From Granulicella arctica (GTDB lineage: Bacteria > Acidobacteriota > Terriglobia > Terriglobales > Acidobacteriaceae), in assembly GCF_025685605.1 (NCBI RefSeq), contig NZ_JAGTUT010000001.1:558001-622000 (forward strand): a stretch of 64,000 nt of DNA, read 5' to 3'. Within the stretch, counting starts at the first letter, position 1. Every line of letters starts with the position of its first letter. Position numbers and translations under genes: made by a program. The notes beneath the pieces were generated by a model. The model did not search any database. It saw only the letters and a list, made by a program, of their open reading frames with translations, and was not told the origin of the DNA. Below are positions 56,333-64,000 of the stretch, piece by piece.

Positions 56333-57660
56333 ATAGAGCGCATGCAAGTGAAACACGGTCAGCCACGCCGGTCTGGTCGCGGTCGCGGTCCTTCGAGCAG
56401 CAGGCGCGGAGCCTTGCGTCTTCGGCGGCCGTATCAGAAACCGCGAACGGCTCGGGTGTCCGCAGCGAAGAGGCGCCGGGGGTGACCGGGCCGGGCAAGC
56501 CGCTGCCGGAGCGCGAACGGCTCACCATGCAGTCCAAGCTGGGAAGGGACTTCAGCAACGTCCGTGTGCATATGGACAGCAGTGCAGCCGACGCGGTAGG
56601 TGCGCAAGCCTTCGCGTATGGGCGTGACGTGGTCTTCGGGCCGGAGCAATACCGGCCCGGAACCCGAAGCGGTAACGAACTGCTGGCGCACGAGCTGGCG
56701 CACTTGGGGCAGCAGAAGGACCAGGGCTCGCCCGCGCTCCAGAAGCAGCCGAAGAAGCTCCCGGGAGGTCTCGGGAGCGCACCGCCAGCGGAGGCTTTTC
56801 AGAAGGCTTCAGGAGCGGCGATCGAAGATGCCGGTGTCGTTTTTGAGCTGGACAAGGCCACGCTTTCGAAAGCGTCGCAGACGGCGCTGCTGGAAGCTGT
56901 GAAGGGACACAAGGACCCGGTGACCGTGCAGATCGATGGCTATGCGAGCAGCGAAGGGCAAGGCCCGGACCTGGCGGACTACAACATGAACCTTTCCGCG
57001 CACCGGGCCGCGGCGGTCAAGCACTTCCTGGAGGGGAAGCTGCCGGCTGAGTCGAGGGTCGTGTTGATTGCGCATGGGGAAACGACGGATTTTGTGCCCC
57101 TGGAACAGAACAGACGGGCCGGGATCTATGTGCGCGACGGCGTCGAGAAGCCGAAGACGGCCAAGGAAACAGAACAGTCTGACGCAAAGAAGGACGACGA
57201 GTTGAAATCGCAGGGCGGCGCTTCCATCGTGGGCTCGAACCCAACCGCAAACCTGGATCTCGGTCTGCACTATCACCTCGATGCTCCGTATTTTCCGCCG
57301 CTCGACCCCAGGTTCAACAAGCTTTCAACCGACGACATGGACTGGGCGACGCTTCACGCCAAGGCCATGGAACACGGACTGAGGATCGACGACAGGTTGG
57401 CCGACTCGCTGATCGCTCACCGGAACTATAGCTACAACCTGGTGCTGCCCGTTCTGGGGCCCAAGCTTTCCAAGAGCCTCGCCGATTTCGGCACAAGCTT
57501 TGCTTTAAGCAACTGGCTTACAGCGGAATATCCCAACACGTACGACAAGTTCAACGCAGATTTTCTGCGTTCTTATCCGGATGAAAAGCACATTATTATC
57601 CCCATCCTCACCAATGACACGTTGGACTGGATGATCAAGAAGTTCAGCCACAATAAGTAG
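56329..57660 (+). CDS. DUF4157-OmpA-like fusion protein
   Basis: The product is 443 residues with no signal peptide. DUF4157 spans about 60-130 (LPERERLTMQSKLGRDFSNVRVHMDSSA ... ELLAHELAHLGQQ), with HELAH at 121-125. Residues of about 165-270 form an OmpA/MotB-like peptidoglycan-binding fold (VVFELDKATLSKASQ, QIDGYASSEGQ, NMNLSAHRAAAVKHFL). The C-terminal 150 residues (YHLDAPYFPPLDPRFNKL ... ILTNDTLDWMIKKFSHNK) are not recognised and could be an effector or docking domain. It is coupled by ATGA to the giant gene. An eCIS cargo with a DUF4157 loading/processing domain, or a cell-wall tether, are the two readings. Confidence 0.88.
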   Translation: MNRAHASETRSATPVWSRSRSFEQQARSLASSAAVSETANGSGVRSEEAPGVTGPGKPLPERERLTMQSKLGRDFSNVRVHMDSSAADAVGAQAFAYGRDVVFGPEQYRPGTRSGNELLAHELAHLGQQKDQGSPALQKQPKKLPGGLGSAPPAEAFQKASGAAIEDAGVVFELDKATLSKASQTALLEAVKGHKDPVTVQIDGYASSEGQGPDLADYNMNLSAHRAAAVKHFLEGKLPAESRVVLIAHGETTDFVPLEQNRRAGIYVRDGVEKPKTAKETEQSDAKKDDELKSQGGASIVGSNPTANLDLGLHYHLDAPYFPPLDPRFNKLSTDDMDWATLHAKAMEHGLRIDDRLADSLIAHRNYSYNLVLPVLGPKLSKSLADFGTSFALSNWLTAEYPNTYDKFNADFLRSYPDEKHIIIPILTNDTLDWMIKKFSHNK

Positions 57661-57682
57661 CAGAGATGTCAGTGAACACACT

Positions 57683-58339
57683 ATGAGCACACCCCTCAAC
57701 GCGCCACGCCTGATCAAAGGCGGTCTCGCCCTGATCGACAACCAGAGCGGCACGATCGCCGGCATTATCGCCTTGCAGTACAACCCGGACACCATGACGC
57801 GCAGTTTTCAGATCAAGGGCGTGACGGGAGACTCGGGCGACCACCAGGAGGCCCTGCGCCTGAAAGGGCCGCCGGTGGAGACGATCAAGGTGGATGCGGA
57901 GATCGATGCTACCGACCAGTTGGAAGCGGGCGACGCTCAAACCCTTGCGACCGGCATCCACGCACAGCTGGCGGCGATCGAGACCATCGTTTACCCCGCG
58001 AGCGCCCACCTGTTTTCCAACTGGAGCGAAGAATCTTCGGGCTCGCTGGAGATCATGCCGCTGCAGGGGCCGCTTACGGTCTTCATCTTCGGCGCGAACC
58101 GCATTGTGCCCGTCCGCATTACGGAGCTCAGCATCACCGAGGACGCTTTCGACACACAGCTCAACCCCGTCCGCGCCAAGGTCAGCCTGGGCATGCGAGT
58201 GCTGACCACGGATGATCTCGGCTTCGACAACAAAGGCGGCGGGCTGTTCATGGCGTACCTGAAGGCCAAGGAGCAGCTTGCGGCGAAGAACGCTCCAGGT
58301 ACCTTCAACACGCTGGGCATTACGGGCCTTCCAATCTAG
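57683..58339 (+). CDS. CIS tube/baseplate adaptor (Afp7/Pvc7-like)
   Basis: This 218-residue protein matches the contractile-injection-system tube protein family: GGLALIDNQSGTIAGIIALQYNPDTMTRSFQIKG, LRLKGPPVETIKVDAEIDATDQLE, GPLTVFIFGANRIVPVRITELSITEDAFDTQLNPVRAKVSLGMRVLT. In Afp/PVC particles this protein sits between the inner tube and the spike hub. The LysM part usually fused at its C-terminus is here encoded by the next gene. It follows the DUF4157-OmpA gene by 22 bp. Confidence 0.92.
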   Translation: MSTPLNAPRLIKGGLALIDNQSGTIAGIIALQYNPDTMTRSFQIKGVTGDSGDHQEALRLKGPPVETIKVDAEIDATDQLEAGDAQTLATGIHAQLAAIETIVYPASAHLFSNWSEESSGSLEIMPLQGPLTVFIFGANRIVPVRITELSITEDAFDTQLNPVRAKVSLGMRVLTTDDLGFDNKGGGLFMAYLKAKEQLAAKNAPGTFNTLGITGLPI

Positions 58340-58365
58340 GCTTGCCGAGCTAAAGGACAAACATT

Positions 58366-58689
58366 ATGGCGAACTACAGTTTTCCGATCTCCAGCCGCTA
58401 CTACAACATCGACACGACGACGCTGACCAACGCCGCCGGCGAACAGGTTACGTACCTGTTGCGGCGCTTCGTGCCCGACCCCGACCAGTTTTCGTTGCTG
58501 CAGTACTACACGGTGAAGGAAGGCGACCGGCTGGACAATGTGGCGTCTGCGCTGATGGGCGACCCGCAGGCCTTCTGGCGTATCGCCGATGCGAACCGGG
58601 CCATGAACGCGGAGAAGCTGACGGGCACGCCCGGGCGCAAACTCCGCATTACGCTGCCGCAAGGCATACCGGGGACGACGAATGCTTAA
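58366..58689 (+). CDS. LysM-domain baseplate protein
   Basis: This 107-residue protein has SRYYNIDTTTLTNAAGEQVTYLLRRFVPDPDQ followed by a LysM unit, YYTVKEGDRLDNVASALMGDPQAFWRIADANRAMNAEKL. In contractile tails such LysM units (gp53/Afp7 C-term type) lock hub and wedge together, not peptidoglycan. It ends 8 bp inside the next gene. GGACAAAC before the ATG is a weak ribosome site, so coupling to the Afp7-like gene is likely. Confidence 0.9.
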   Translation: MANYSFPISSRYYNIDTTTLTNAAGEQVTYLLRRFVPDPDQFSLLQYYTVKEGDRLDNVASALMGDPQAFWRIADANRAMNAEKLTGTPGRKLRITLPQGIPGTTNA

Positions 58690-59800
58690 GGGTGTCCACC
58701 TGACGCTGTTGATCGGACCGGGCGTGCCCGTGCCGGTGCCGCAGTCTGTAATGGACGCGCTCGTCAGTGTGTCAGTCAACAGCGGTAAGGAGAAGACCGG
58801 GTTCCAGGTGACGTTCGCGCTGAGCAAGAACTCACCGTTGCTGCAGTACATGCTGCCGGCGGGCTACTTCGACCCGATGACCACGCGGGTGATCATCATC
58901 GCCACGGTGAACAGCCTGCCCAACGTGATCATGGACGGCATTGTGACGCGGCAGGAGCTTTCGCCCAGCAACGAGCCGGGACAATCCACGCTGACCATCA
59001 CGGGCGAAGACCTGAGCGTGGTGATGGACGTAGTGGAGATGAACTACATGCGTTACCCGGCCATGCCGGAGATGGCGCGCCTCTACGTCATCATGGCGAA
59101 GTATGCGGCGTTCGGTATTACGCCCATATTGCTTCCGCCCATACCTCCTTCTGTTCCGCCACCGACGAACAAGATACCGACACACCGCGGCACGGACCTA
59201 TACTACATGCGCTGGATGGCGAGGAAGTGCGGCTACACGTTCTATATCGACCCGGGACCGCTGCCGGGCCAGAGCATTGCCTACTTCGGTCCTGACGTGC
59301 GGATCCCCGTGCCGCAATCGGCGCTGAGCATCAACATGGACGCGCATACCAACGTGGAGCAGATGACCTTCAGCCTGGATGGGCTTTCGAAGAAGATCAT
59401 CATCTACACTATCCACGTCGAGGGCGAAGATATCACCATTCCGGCGCCCAACCTCAGCGTCCTGCGGCCGCCCATGGGATTGCGCCTGCCGGCGCCGAGC
59501 AAGATCGAGTACGCCGACGACGGAGCGAACAAGTCGATGGCGGAAGGCCTGCAGGAGATCCTCGGCATGACCTTCAACGCGTCGAACTCCGTTACCGTGT
59601 CAGGCACGCTGGACGTATTGCGCTATGGCGGCATCCTTCGCAACCGGTTGATGGTGGGCGTGCGGGGCGCGGGCCTTACCTATGACGGGCTGTACTACGT
59701 GGACAGCGTAACCCACAGCATCAAGCGCGGCGAGTACAAGCAGACGTTCCAGCTCAGCCGCGACGGCCTTATCACCAATACACCGAAGGTATTTGTATGA
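58682..59800 (+). CDS. Hub protein, phage late control D / VgrG-N-like (Afp8 N-part)
   Basis: This 372-residue protein is the gp27-like hub part of the spike. VSVNSGKEKTGFQVTFALSKNS, DPMTTRVIIIATVNSLPNVIMDGIVTRQELSPSNEPGQSTLTITGEDLSVVMD and THRGTDLYYMRWMARKCGYTFYI are typical, as is the end LMVGVRGAGLTYDGLYYVDSVTHSIKRGEYKQTFQLSRDGL. It forms a trimer adapting six-fold tube to three-fold spike. The spike OB/beta-helix is a separate downstream gene with a 4-bp overlap, instead of one fused Afp8/VgrG chain. Confidence 0.93.
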   Translation: MLKGVHLTLLIGPGVPVPVPQSVMDALVSVSVNSGKEKTGFQVTFALSKNSPLLQYMLPAGYFDPMTTRVIIIATVNSLPNVIMDGIVTRQELSPSNEPGQSTLTITGEDLSVVMDVVEMNYMRYPAMPEMARLYVIMAKYAAFGITPILLPPIPPSVPPPTNKIPTHRGTDLYYMRWMARKCGYTFYIDPGPLPGQSIAYFGPDVRIPVPQSALSINMDAHTNVEQMTFSLDGLSKKIIIYTIHVEGEDITIPAPNLSVLRPPMGLRLPAPSKIEYADDGANKSMAEGLQEILGMTFNASNSVTVSGTLDVLRYGGILRNRLMVGVRGAGLTYDGLYYVDSVTHSIKRGEYKQTFQLSRDGLITNTPKVFV

Positions 59801-60327
59801 GCGATCTCGCGACTGGGAAGAAGTTTTACGGCAAGTACCGCGGCACGGTGGTCCTGAACGTGGACCCGGAACAGCGCGGCCGCATCACGTGCACCGTCCC
59901 GGATGTGCTGGGGCCGACGCCCTCAAGCTGGTGCGAAGCGTGTGCACCTCTTGCAGGCCCCACGGGCACGCCGATGGGCGCATATCTTGTGCCCCCTATC
60001 GGGACGAGCGTGTGGGTGGAGTTCGAGCAGGGCGATCCCGAGTTTCCGGTATGGACCGGATGCCGGTTCGATATAGGCAGTCCTCCGTCGATGGCCATGA
60101 CGGGCTCGCCCGTTTCGCCGAGCATCATCTTTCAGACTTCGCTGCAGAACACGATCGCTATCAGCGATATGCCGGGAGTGTTGGGCGGCATCATGCTGCA
60201 GAGCACGTCGGGCGTGTCGTTGATCGTGAACGACACGGGAATCTATATGACCAACGGCAAGGGCGCTACGGTGACCTTGATCGGGAACACGGTCAACGTC
60301 AATGACGGGGCCTTAACCGTACTGTAG
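59797..60327 (+). CDS. Spike protein, gp5/VgrG OB-fold and short beta-helix
   Basis: This 176-residue protein has a gp5 OB-fold at about residues 10-90 (KYRGTVVLNVDPEQRGRITCTVPDV, GAYLVPPIGTSVWVEFEQGDPEFPVWTG) and then a short triple-beta-helix-like tail (ISDMPGVLGGIMLQSTSGVSLIVNDTGIYMTNGKGATVTLIGN). It is the puncturing trimer at the tip of the tube. The beta-helix is short compared with gp5, so the spike should be stubby. It is coupled upstream to the hub gene and 9 bp upstream of the PAAR-like gene. Confidence 0.93.
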   Translation: MSDLATGKKFYGKYRGTVVLNVDPEQRGRITCTVPDVLGPTPSSWCEACAPLAGPTGTPMGAYLVPPIGTSVWVEFEQGDPEFPVWTGCRFDIGSPPSMAMTGSPVSPSIIFQTSLQNTIAISDMPGVLGGIMLQSTSGVSLIVNDTGIYMTNGKGATVTLIGNTVNVNDGALTVL

Positions 60328-60336
60328 GAGCGCGCT

Positions 60337-60681
60337 ATGCCTGGATATCTTCTTCACGTTGGAGCTACGATGCAATGCCCTCATGGCGGGCAAGCGACGG
60401 TGCCAACGATGCAAACGCGGGTGATGGTAAGCAACCAGGCGGTCGCGCCCTTCAACAGCGTGATCACCGTGGCGGGCTGTGCCTTTATGGTGGGCACCAA
60501 GCCTCAGCCTTGCGCCACGGTGAAGTGGCTTATGCCGACTTCGCGGGTCATGATCATGGGCCAGCCGGCAGCCGTCATCGCGAACCCCGGGCCGGGGCCC
60601 GCCATTTGCCAGAGCGCAGACCAGATTCCAGCGGGCCCACCGATCGTGAGCAGTGTGCAGGTGCGGGTCAACGCAATGTGA
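60337..60681 (+). CDS. PAAR-like spike-tip protein
   Basis: This 114-residue protein begins PGYLLHVGATMQCPHGGQATV and contains VAGCAFMVGTKPQPCATVKW and SRVMIMGQPAAVIANPG, giving Cys/His positions (CPH, C, C) suited to a metal-bound cone tip. It should sharpen the gp5-like spike as Afp10-type and PAAR proteins do. There is no C-terminal effector extension. It lies directly after the spike gene and 10 bp before gp25. Confidence 0.88.
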   Translation: MPGYLLHVGATMQCPHGGQATVPTMQTRVMVSNQAVAPFNSVITVAGCAFMVGTKPQPCATVKWLMPTSRVMIMGQPAAVIANPGPGPAICQSADQIPAGPPIVSSVQVRVNAM

Positions 60682-60691
60682 AAGAGGAACC

Positions 60692-61048
60692 ATGAACATC
60701 GATTTTCCGTTTCATTTTGATGGGCGAGGACAGACGACGACGGCGGACCTGAACGACCACGTCCGCGAAATGCTGGAGCAACTGATCTTTACCGTGCCCG
60801 GCGAGCGTGTGAACCGGCCGGACTTCGGCAGCGCGGTTTCGCAGCTGCTGTTTGCGCCCAACAGCCCGGAGCTTGCCGCAACCGTGCAGTTCTCCCTGCA
60901 CGCGGCCATTCAGCGATGGCTGGGCGACATTCTCGACCTGCAGGACGTGACGGTGGCCTCAGAAGACTCGTCGCTCACGATCACGGTGGCGTACGTGATC
61001 CGGCAGATCAATCAGCAGCAGACCGCAACCTTTGTACGTACCACTTAG
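60692..61048 (+). CDS. gp25-like baseplate wedge protein (Afp9)
   Basis: The product is 118 residues from ATG 60692, preceded by AGAGGA; an apparent earlier start at 60653 lies in the PAAR-like gene. The gp25/GPW pattern is clear: TTADLNDHVREMLEQLIFTVPGERVNRPDFGSAVSQLLFAPNSPELAATVQFSLHAAIQRWLGD. It starts sheath assembly on the baseplate wedge. The gene is followed by a strong AAGGAGGTGA site for the baseplate J gene. Confidence 0.95.
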   Translation: MNIDFPFHFDGRGQTTTADLNDHVREMLEQLIFTVPGERVNRPDFGSAVSQLLFAPNSPELAATVQFSLHAAIQRWLGDILDLQDVTVASEDSSLTITVAYVIRQINQQQTATFVRTT

Positions 61049-61074
61049 AGCCGCCCATTGAAGGAGGTGACCCG

Positions 61075-63573
61075 ATGAATATTTGCTGCGAACAGGATGA
61101 CCGCCGCGACGCCGTTCGATCCATTGCCGGACGGAACGGCCTGGACTACGTGGAAGTGTTGGACGACCAGCTGACCCTGCATGTGTATCTGCTGGGCAAG
61201 CTGCCCCAGGAGCTGAGCGTCAAGTCCCCTGCCCTGGTGAAGTACTTCCAGGTTACCGGCGGCCACCGGACCACGGGTATTCAAGTCACGAGCGTCACGC
61301 CAGTGCCCGATCCCGACCCCGAGCAGGACGACTTCGTGGTGCTCACGCTGGACCGGTATGGCGACTTTTCGAACTACACGCTGCACTTGAGCGGCGTGGA
61401 AAACATCGACCCGCGCTACGACCACGTCCGCTTTTCGTTCAAGGTCAACTGCCCTTCCGACCTGGATTGCGCGCCGGCTTGTAGCTGTGCGCCGCCGGAG
61501 CTCGACGAGCCGCAGATCAACTATCTGGCCAAGGATTATGCGAGCTTCAACCAGTTGATCCTGGACAGACTCGCGCTGCTGATGCCGGGATGGACGGAGC
61601 GACACGCGGCCGACCTGGGCATGGTCCTGGTCGAGTTGATGGCTTACACCGGGGACTACCTGAGCTATCACCAGGACGCTGTGGCGACGGAGGCTTATCT
61701 GGAGACGGCGCGGCAGCGTATCTCCGTCAGGCGGCATGCGCGCCTGGTGGACTACACGCTGCATGAAGGCTGCAACGCGCGTGCGTGGGTGCTAGTCAAC
61801 GTGAGCGTGGATACGTCGATCCCGAAGAGCGCCGTATCGTTCCTGACCGGCTTGAACGACGCCTTGCCTGTCCGCACTCCGGTGCTTTCGTGGGACGATC
61901 TGGAAGGTGTACCCAGTTCCAGCTATGAAGTGTTTGAGCCGCTGACGGACGGTTCAACGGCTACCTCAAGCAACTTCAACTTTCTGGCCGCGCAGAACGA
62001 TATCCAGTTCTACACGTGGGGCGAGCGGGAGTGCTGCCTCAAGCGCGGGAGCACCTCGGCCACGGTGCGCGATCCGCTAGGGGCGCTGCAGCTCAAGGTG
62101 GGCGATGTTCTTGTCCTGGAGGAAGTGATCAGCCCGACCACTGGGCTGACGTACGATGCCGATCCCAAGAAGCGTTGCGCTGTGCGGCTGACCGCCGTGA
62201 CACCCGCGCAAGATCCTGTCTATCCGGATGACGCAGGAAAGCCTGCGTCGCTGCTGGAGCTGGAGTGGGGCAAGGAAGACGCGTTGCCGTATGCCTTTTG
62301 CCTTTCGGCGATAGGGCCTGCGCCTGGGTGCGCTTACATCGACAACGTTAGTGTGGCACACGGGAACGTTGTGCTGGTAGACCACGGCCAGACCCAGCCG
62401 CCGATAGATCTGGGACAGGTTTCGACCCTGAGCAGCAGTGCAACCTGCGATTGCGCGGGCGAGCCCTCGGACGTCCGCACGTATCCCGGGCAGTTCAAAC
62501 CGACGCTTCCGGACAGTCCTGTTACGTATAGCGAGGCGCTCCCGACTGACGGCACAACAGTTGCTTCCGCAACGGCGCTGGTCACCCAGGACGAGCGCGA
62601 AGCTACGCCGCAAGTCACGTTGACTTCCGATCCCGCGCAAACCTGGACCGCGAAGAACGACCTGATCGAGAGCTCTCCTTCCGACAACGACTTTGTTGTG
62701 GAAGTGGACAGCGGCGGCTTCGCACACCTCCGCTTCGGGGATGGTGAGCTGGGCGCACAGCCTCCAGCCGGGATGACGTTCAGCGCGACATACAGGGTGG
62801 GCAATGGCACAGCTGGGAACGTGGGCGCGGAAGCGATCTCACGCCTGGTGCTGAAGGACTACAAGCTGGACGGCTCTTCCATCACCGTGCGGAATCCCCT
62901 GCCCGCGTCGGGCGGCATGGACCCCGAGCCGATGGAAGACGCAAAGATGTTCGCGCCAACGGACTTTCGCCAGGTGCTGCAGCGCGCCATCACGGCGGCG
63001 GACTACCAAACGCTGGCCGAAGAAAACAAGCAGCTGCAGGGGGCTTCCGCAGAGCTGGTGTGGACGGGCAGCTGGTACGAGGCCGACGTGGCCATCGACC
63101 CGCTGGGCACGGAGACGGCCAAGCCTACGCTGTTGAAGAACATCAAGACTTCGCTTGAAGCGTATCGCCGGATCGGCCAGGACCTTGCGGTCAAGGCCGC
63201 GCGTTATGTGCCGATCTACCTAGAGCTCGCGGTGTGCGTGGAGCCCGACTACCTGCAAGCGCATGTGAAGTCTGCTTTGCTGGATGTGTTCAGCCAGCGC
63301 AAGCTGGCCGGCGGCAAACTCGGCTTCTTCCACCCGGACAACATGACCTTCGGCGAGGACATCGACGTGAGCCGCATCGTGGCTGCGGGACAGGTGGTGC
63401 CGGGTGTGGAATGCGTGACGGTGAAGAGGCTGCACCGGCTGTTCGAAAAACCGAACCACGAGCTGCAAAACGGTGTGCTGCCGCTGACGAACGATGAGAT
63501 CCCGCAACTCGACAACGACCCAAGTTTCCCTGAACACGGTGTGCTCAAGCTCGCCATGCGCGGAGGCAGATAG
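61075..63573 (+). CDS. Baseplate J-like wedge protein (Afp11-like)
   Basis: The product is 832 residues from ATG 61075, which has AAGGAGGTGA upstream; the frame is open to 60916 but that part is gp25 shadow. An N-terminal 130-residue extension carries beta sequence and a Cys cluster (CAPACSCAPPELDEP). The conserved core is NYLAKDYASFNQLILDRLALLMPGWTERHAADLGMVLVELMAYTGDYLSYHQDAVATEAYLETARQRISVRRHARLVDY. Baseplate_J sequence lies near HLRFGDGELGAQPPAGMTFSATYRVGNG. It forms the wedge dimer with the next gene's product. Confidence 0.95.
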   Translation: MNICCEQDDRRDAVRSIAGRNGLDYVEVLDDQLTLHVYLLGKLPQELSVKSPALVKYFQVTGGHRTTGIQVTSVTPVPDPDPEQDDFVVLTLDRYGDFSNYTLHLSGVENIDPRYDHVRFSFKVNCPSDLDCAPACSCAPPELDEPQINYLAKDYASFNQLILDRLALLMPGWTERHAADLGMVLVELMAYTGDYLSYHQDAVATEAYLETARQRISVRRHARLVDYTLHEGCNARAWVLVNVSVDTSIPKSAVSFLTGLNDALPVRTPVLSWDDLEGVPSSSYEVFEPLTDGSTATSSNFNFLAAQNDIQFYTWGERECCLKRGSTSATVRDPLGALQLKVGDVLVLEEVISPTTGLTYDADPKKRCAVRLTAVTPAQDPVYPDDAGKPASLLELEWGKEDALPYAFCLSAIGPAPGCAYIDNVSVAHGNVVLVDHGQTQPPIDLGQVSTLSSSATCDCAGEPSDVRTYPGQFKPTLPDSPVTYSEALPTDGTTVASATALVTQDEREATPQVTLTSDPAQTWTAKNDLIESSPSDNDFVVEVDSGGFAHLRFGDGELGAQPPAGMTFSATYRVGNGTAGNVGAEAISRLVLKDYKLDGSSITVRNPLPASGGMDPEPMEDAKMFAPTDFRQVLQRAITAADYQTLAEENKQLQGASAELVWTGSWYEADVAIDPLGTETAKPTLLKNIKTSLEAYRRIGQDLAVKAARYVPIYLELAVCVEPDYLQAHVKSALLDVFSQRKLAGGKLGFFHPDNMTFGEDIDVSRIVAAGQVVPGVECVTVKRLHRLFEKPNHELQNGVLPLTNDEIPQLDNDPSFPEHGVLKLAMRGGR

Positions 63574-63575
63574 AG

Positions 63576-64000
63576 ATGTCCAACACGAACTGTGGCTGTT
63601 CCGAATCCACGTGCAAGTGCTGCGAGGGTGTCAGCGTTTTGACGCCCGAGTCGGAGTACAACCGCCCGGGCCTGCCCGCGCTGACCTACCGGGCGGGCAC
63701 ACACGGATCGTTCCTGGAAACGATGAAGGCCCGGCTGGCCGGCCTGACCTTAAAAGCCGTCGGCAGCGATGGGCAGACGCAAACCACGTTCCGTCCGCTG
63801 CAAGGCTTGACCACGCGTGACGAGAGCGACCCGGCGATCGCGTTGCTGGATAGCTGGGCGACGATAGCCGATGTGCTGACTTTTTATCAGGAGCGCTTTG
63901 CGAATGAAGGCTACCTGCGCACCGCGGTGAAGCGACGCTCGGTGCTGGAGCTGTCGCGGTTGGTGGGCTATACCCTCCGGCCGGGCGTGGCCTCTTCGGT
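63576..64000 (+). CDS. Second baseplate assembly protein (Afp12-like), 5' part
   Basis: The ATG at 63576 follows the previous stop by 2 bp. The first 141 codons start with a Cys-rich tail (C6, C8, C13, C15, C16), then LTPESEYNRPGLPALTYRAGTH and the hallmark DPAIALLDSWATIADVLTFYQERFANEGYLRTAVKRRSVLELSRLVGY of the putative baseplate-assembly (TIGR02243-type) family. The gene runs past the window end. It pairs with the preceding protein in the wedge. Confidence 0.93.
   Translation, partial: MSNTNCGCSESTCKCCEGVSVLTPESEYNRPGLPALTYRAGTHGSFLETMKARLAGLTLKAVGSDGQTQTTFRPLQGLTTRDESDPAIALLDSWATIADVLTFYQERFANEGYLRTAVKRRSVLELSRLVGYTLRPGVASS

Noticed and set aside
60916..61074. Upstream extension of the baseplate J gene
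   Set aside because: The region encodes gp25 in another frame, and ATG 61075 has an excellent AAGGAGGTGA site.

Overview
This window looks like chromosomal DNA of a GC-rich, Gram-negative, aerobic soil bacterium. My best guess is Acidobacteriota, class Terriglobia (Granulicella/Edaphobacter/Terriglobus-like). That guess rests on overall protein character, outer-membrane and Wza-type export genes, c-type cytochrome and haem O/A genes, and short repeats of the kind I associate with those genomes. It is an inference, because no rRNA gene is present.

Layout. 1-3219 (+): 3' end of haem O synthase (ctaB), a DUF420/CtaM-like oxidase-maturation protein, a small membrane protein, a secreted thioredoxin-fold protein, and ssb. 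3216-4655 (-): a cytochrome P450 that runs into ssb tail to tail. 4779-15953 (-): a surface-polysaccharide operon of eight genes, mostly joined by 1-4 bp stop/start overlaps or short overlaps (nucleotidyltransferase-like, six-SLBB export protein, Wzz, flippase, ligase/polymerase, GT4, WecG-type transferase, HprK-like kinase). It is visibly more AT-rich than its surroundings. 15976-19791 (-): a small redox operon (porin, cytochrome c, CuA cupredoxin, lipoprotein cytochrome c). The porin carries an in-frame TAG. The first cytochrome gene is split by a 1,512-bp ISNCY-type element flanked by a 5-bp target duplication. 19875-26249: tetrapyrrole genes hemD, hemC, hemA and a CcsA/HemX-type gene, with an esterase-like hydrolase, a TlpA-type thioredoxin and a membrane protein. 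26517-32849 (+): an unknown protein, mutS with an in-frame repeat insertion, anmK, and a TTG-started peptide-binding lipoprotein coupled to anmK. 32850-39280: accessory genes, including DUF302, a MerR regulator with a textbook long-spacer palindromic promoter driving an unknown secreted protein and a thioredoxin, SDR, aldo-keto reductase with divergent HxlR, HAD hydrolase and ABM monooxygenase. 39281-40546: gene-poor boundary.

40547-64000 (+): a contractile injection system locus of the extracellular type (eCIS/PVC/Afp family), continuing past the window end. It encodes sheath, inner tube, a T4-baseplate-like zinc-ribbon protein, a Pro/Ala-rich protein, the DUF4255 (Pvc16) terminator, the AAA+ ATPase (Pvc15), a small unknown protein, two DUF4157 proteins, the Afp7-type tube/baseplate protein, a LysM protein, the hub (late control D), gp5-type spike, PAAR-like tip, gp25 and two baseplate-J-like proteins.

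The most interesting object is the 2,659-residue protein at 48353-56332. It combines an N-terminal DUF4157 domain (HETVH), repeated helical modules and more than 1,600 residues of degenerate beta-rich repeat with coiled-coil insertions. It is coupled by 4-bp overlaps to the small gene after the ATPase and to a second DUF4157-OmpA protein. It could be a giant cargo, an envelope-spanning anchor, or an unusual structural part of this injection system. The tape measure, fibres and conventional effectors are not visible and should lie downstream.
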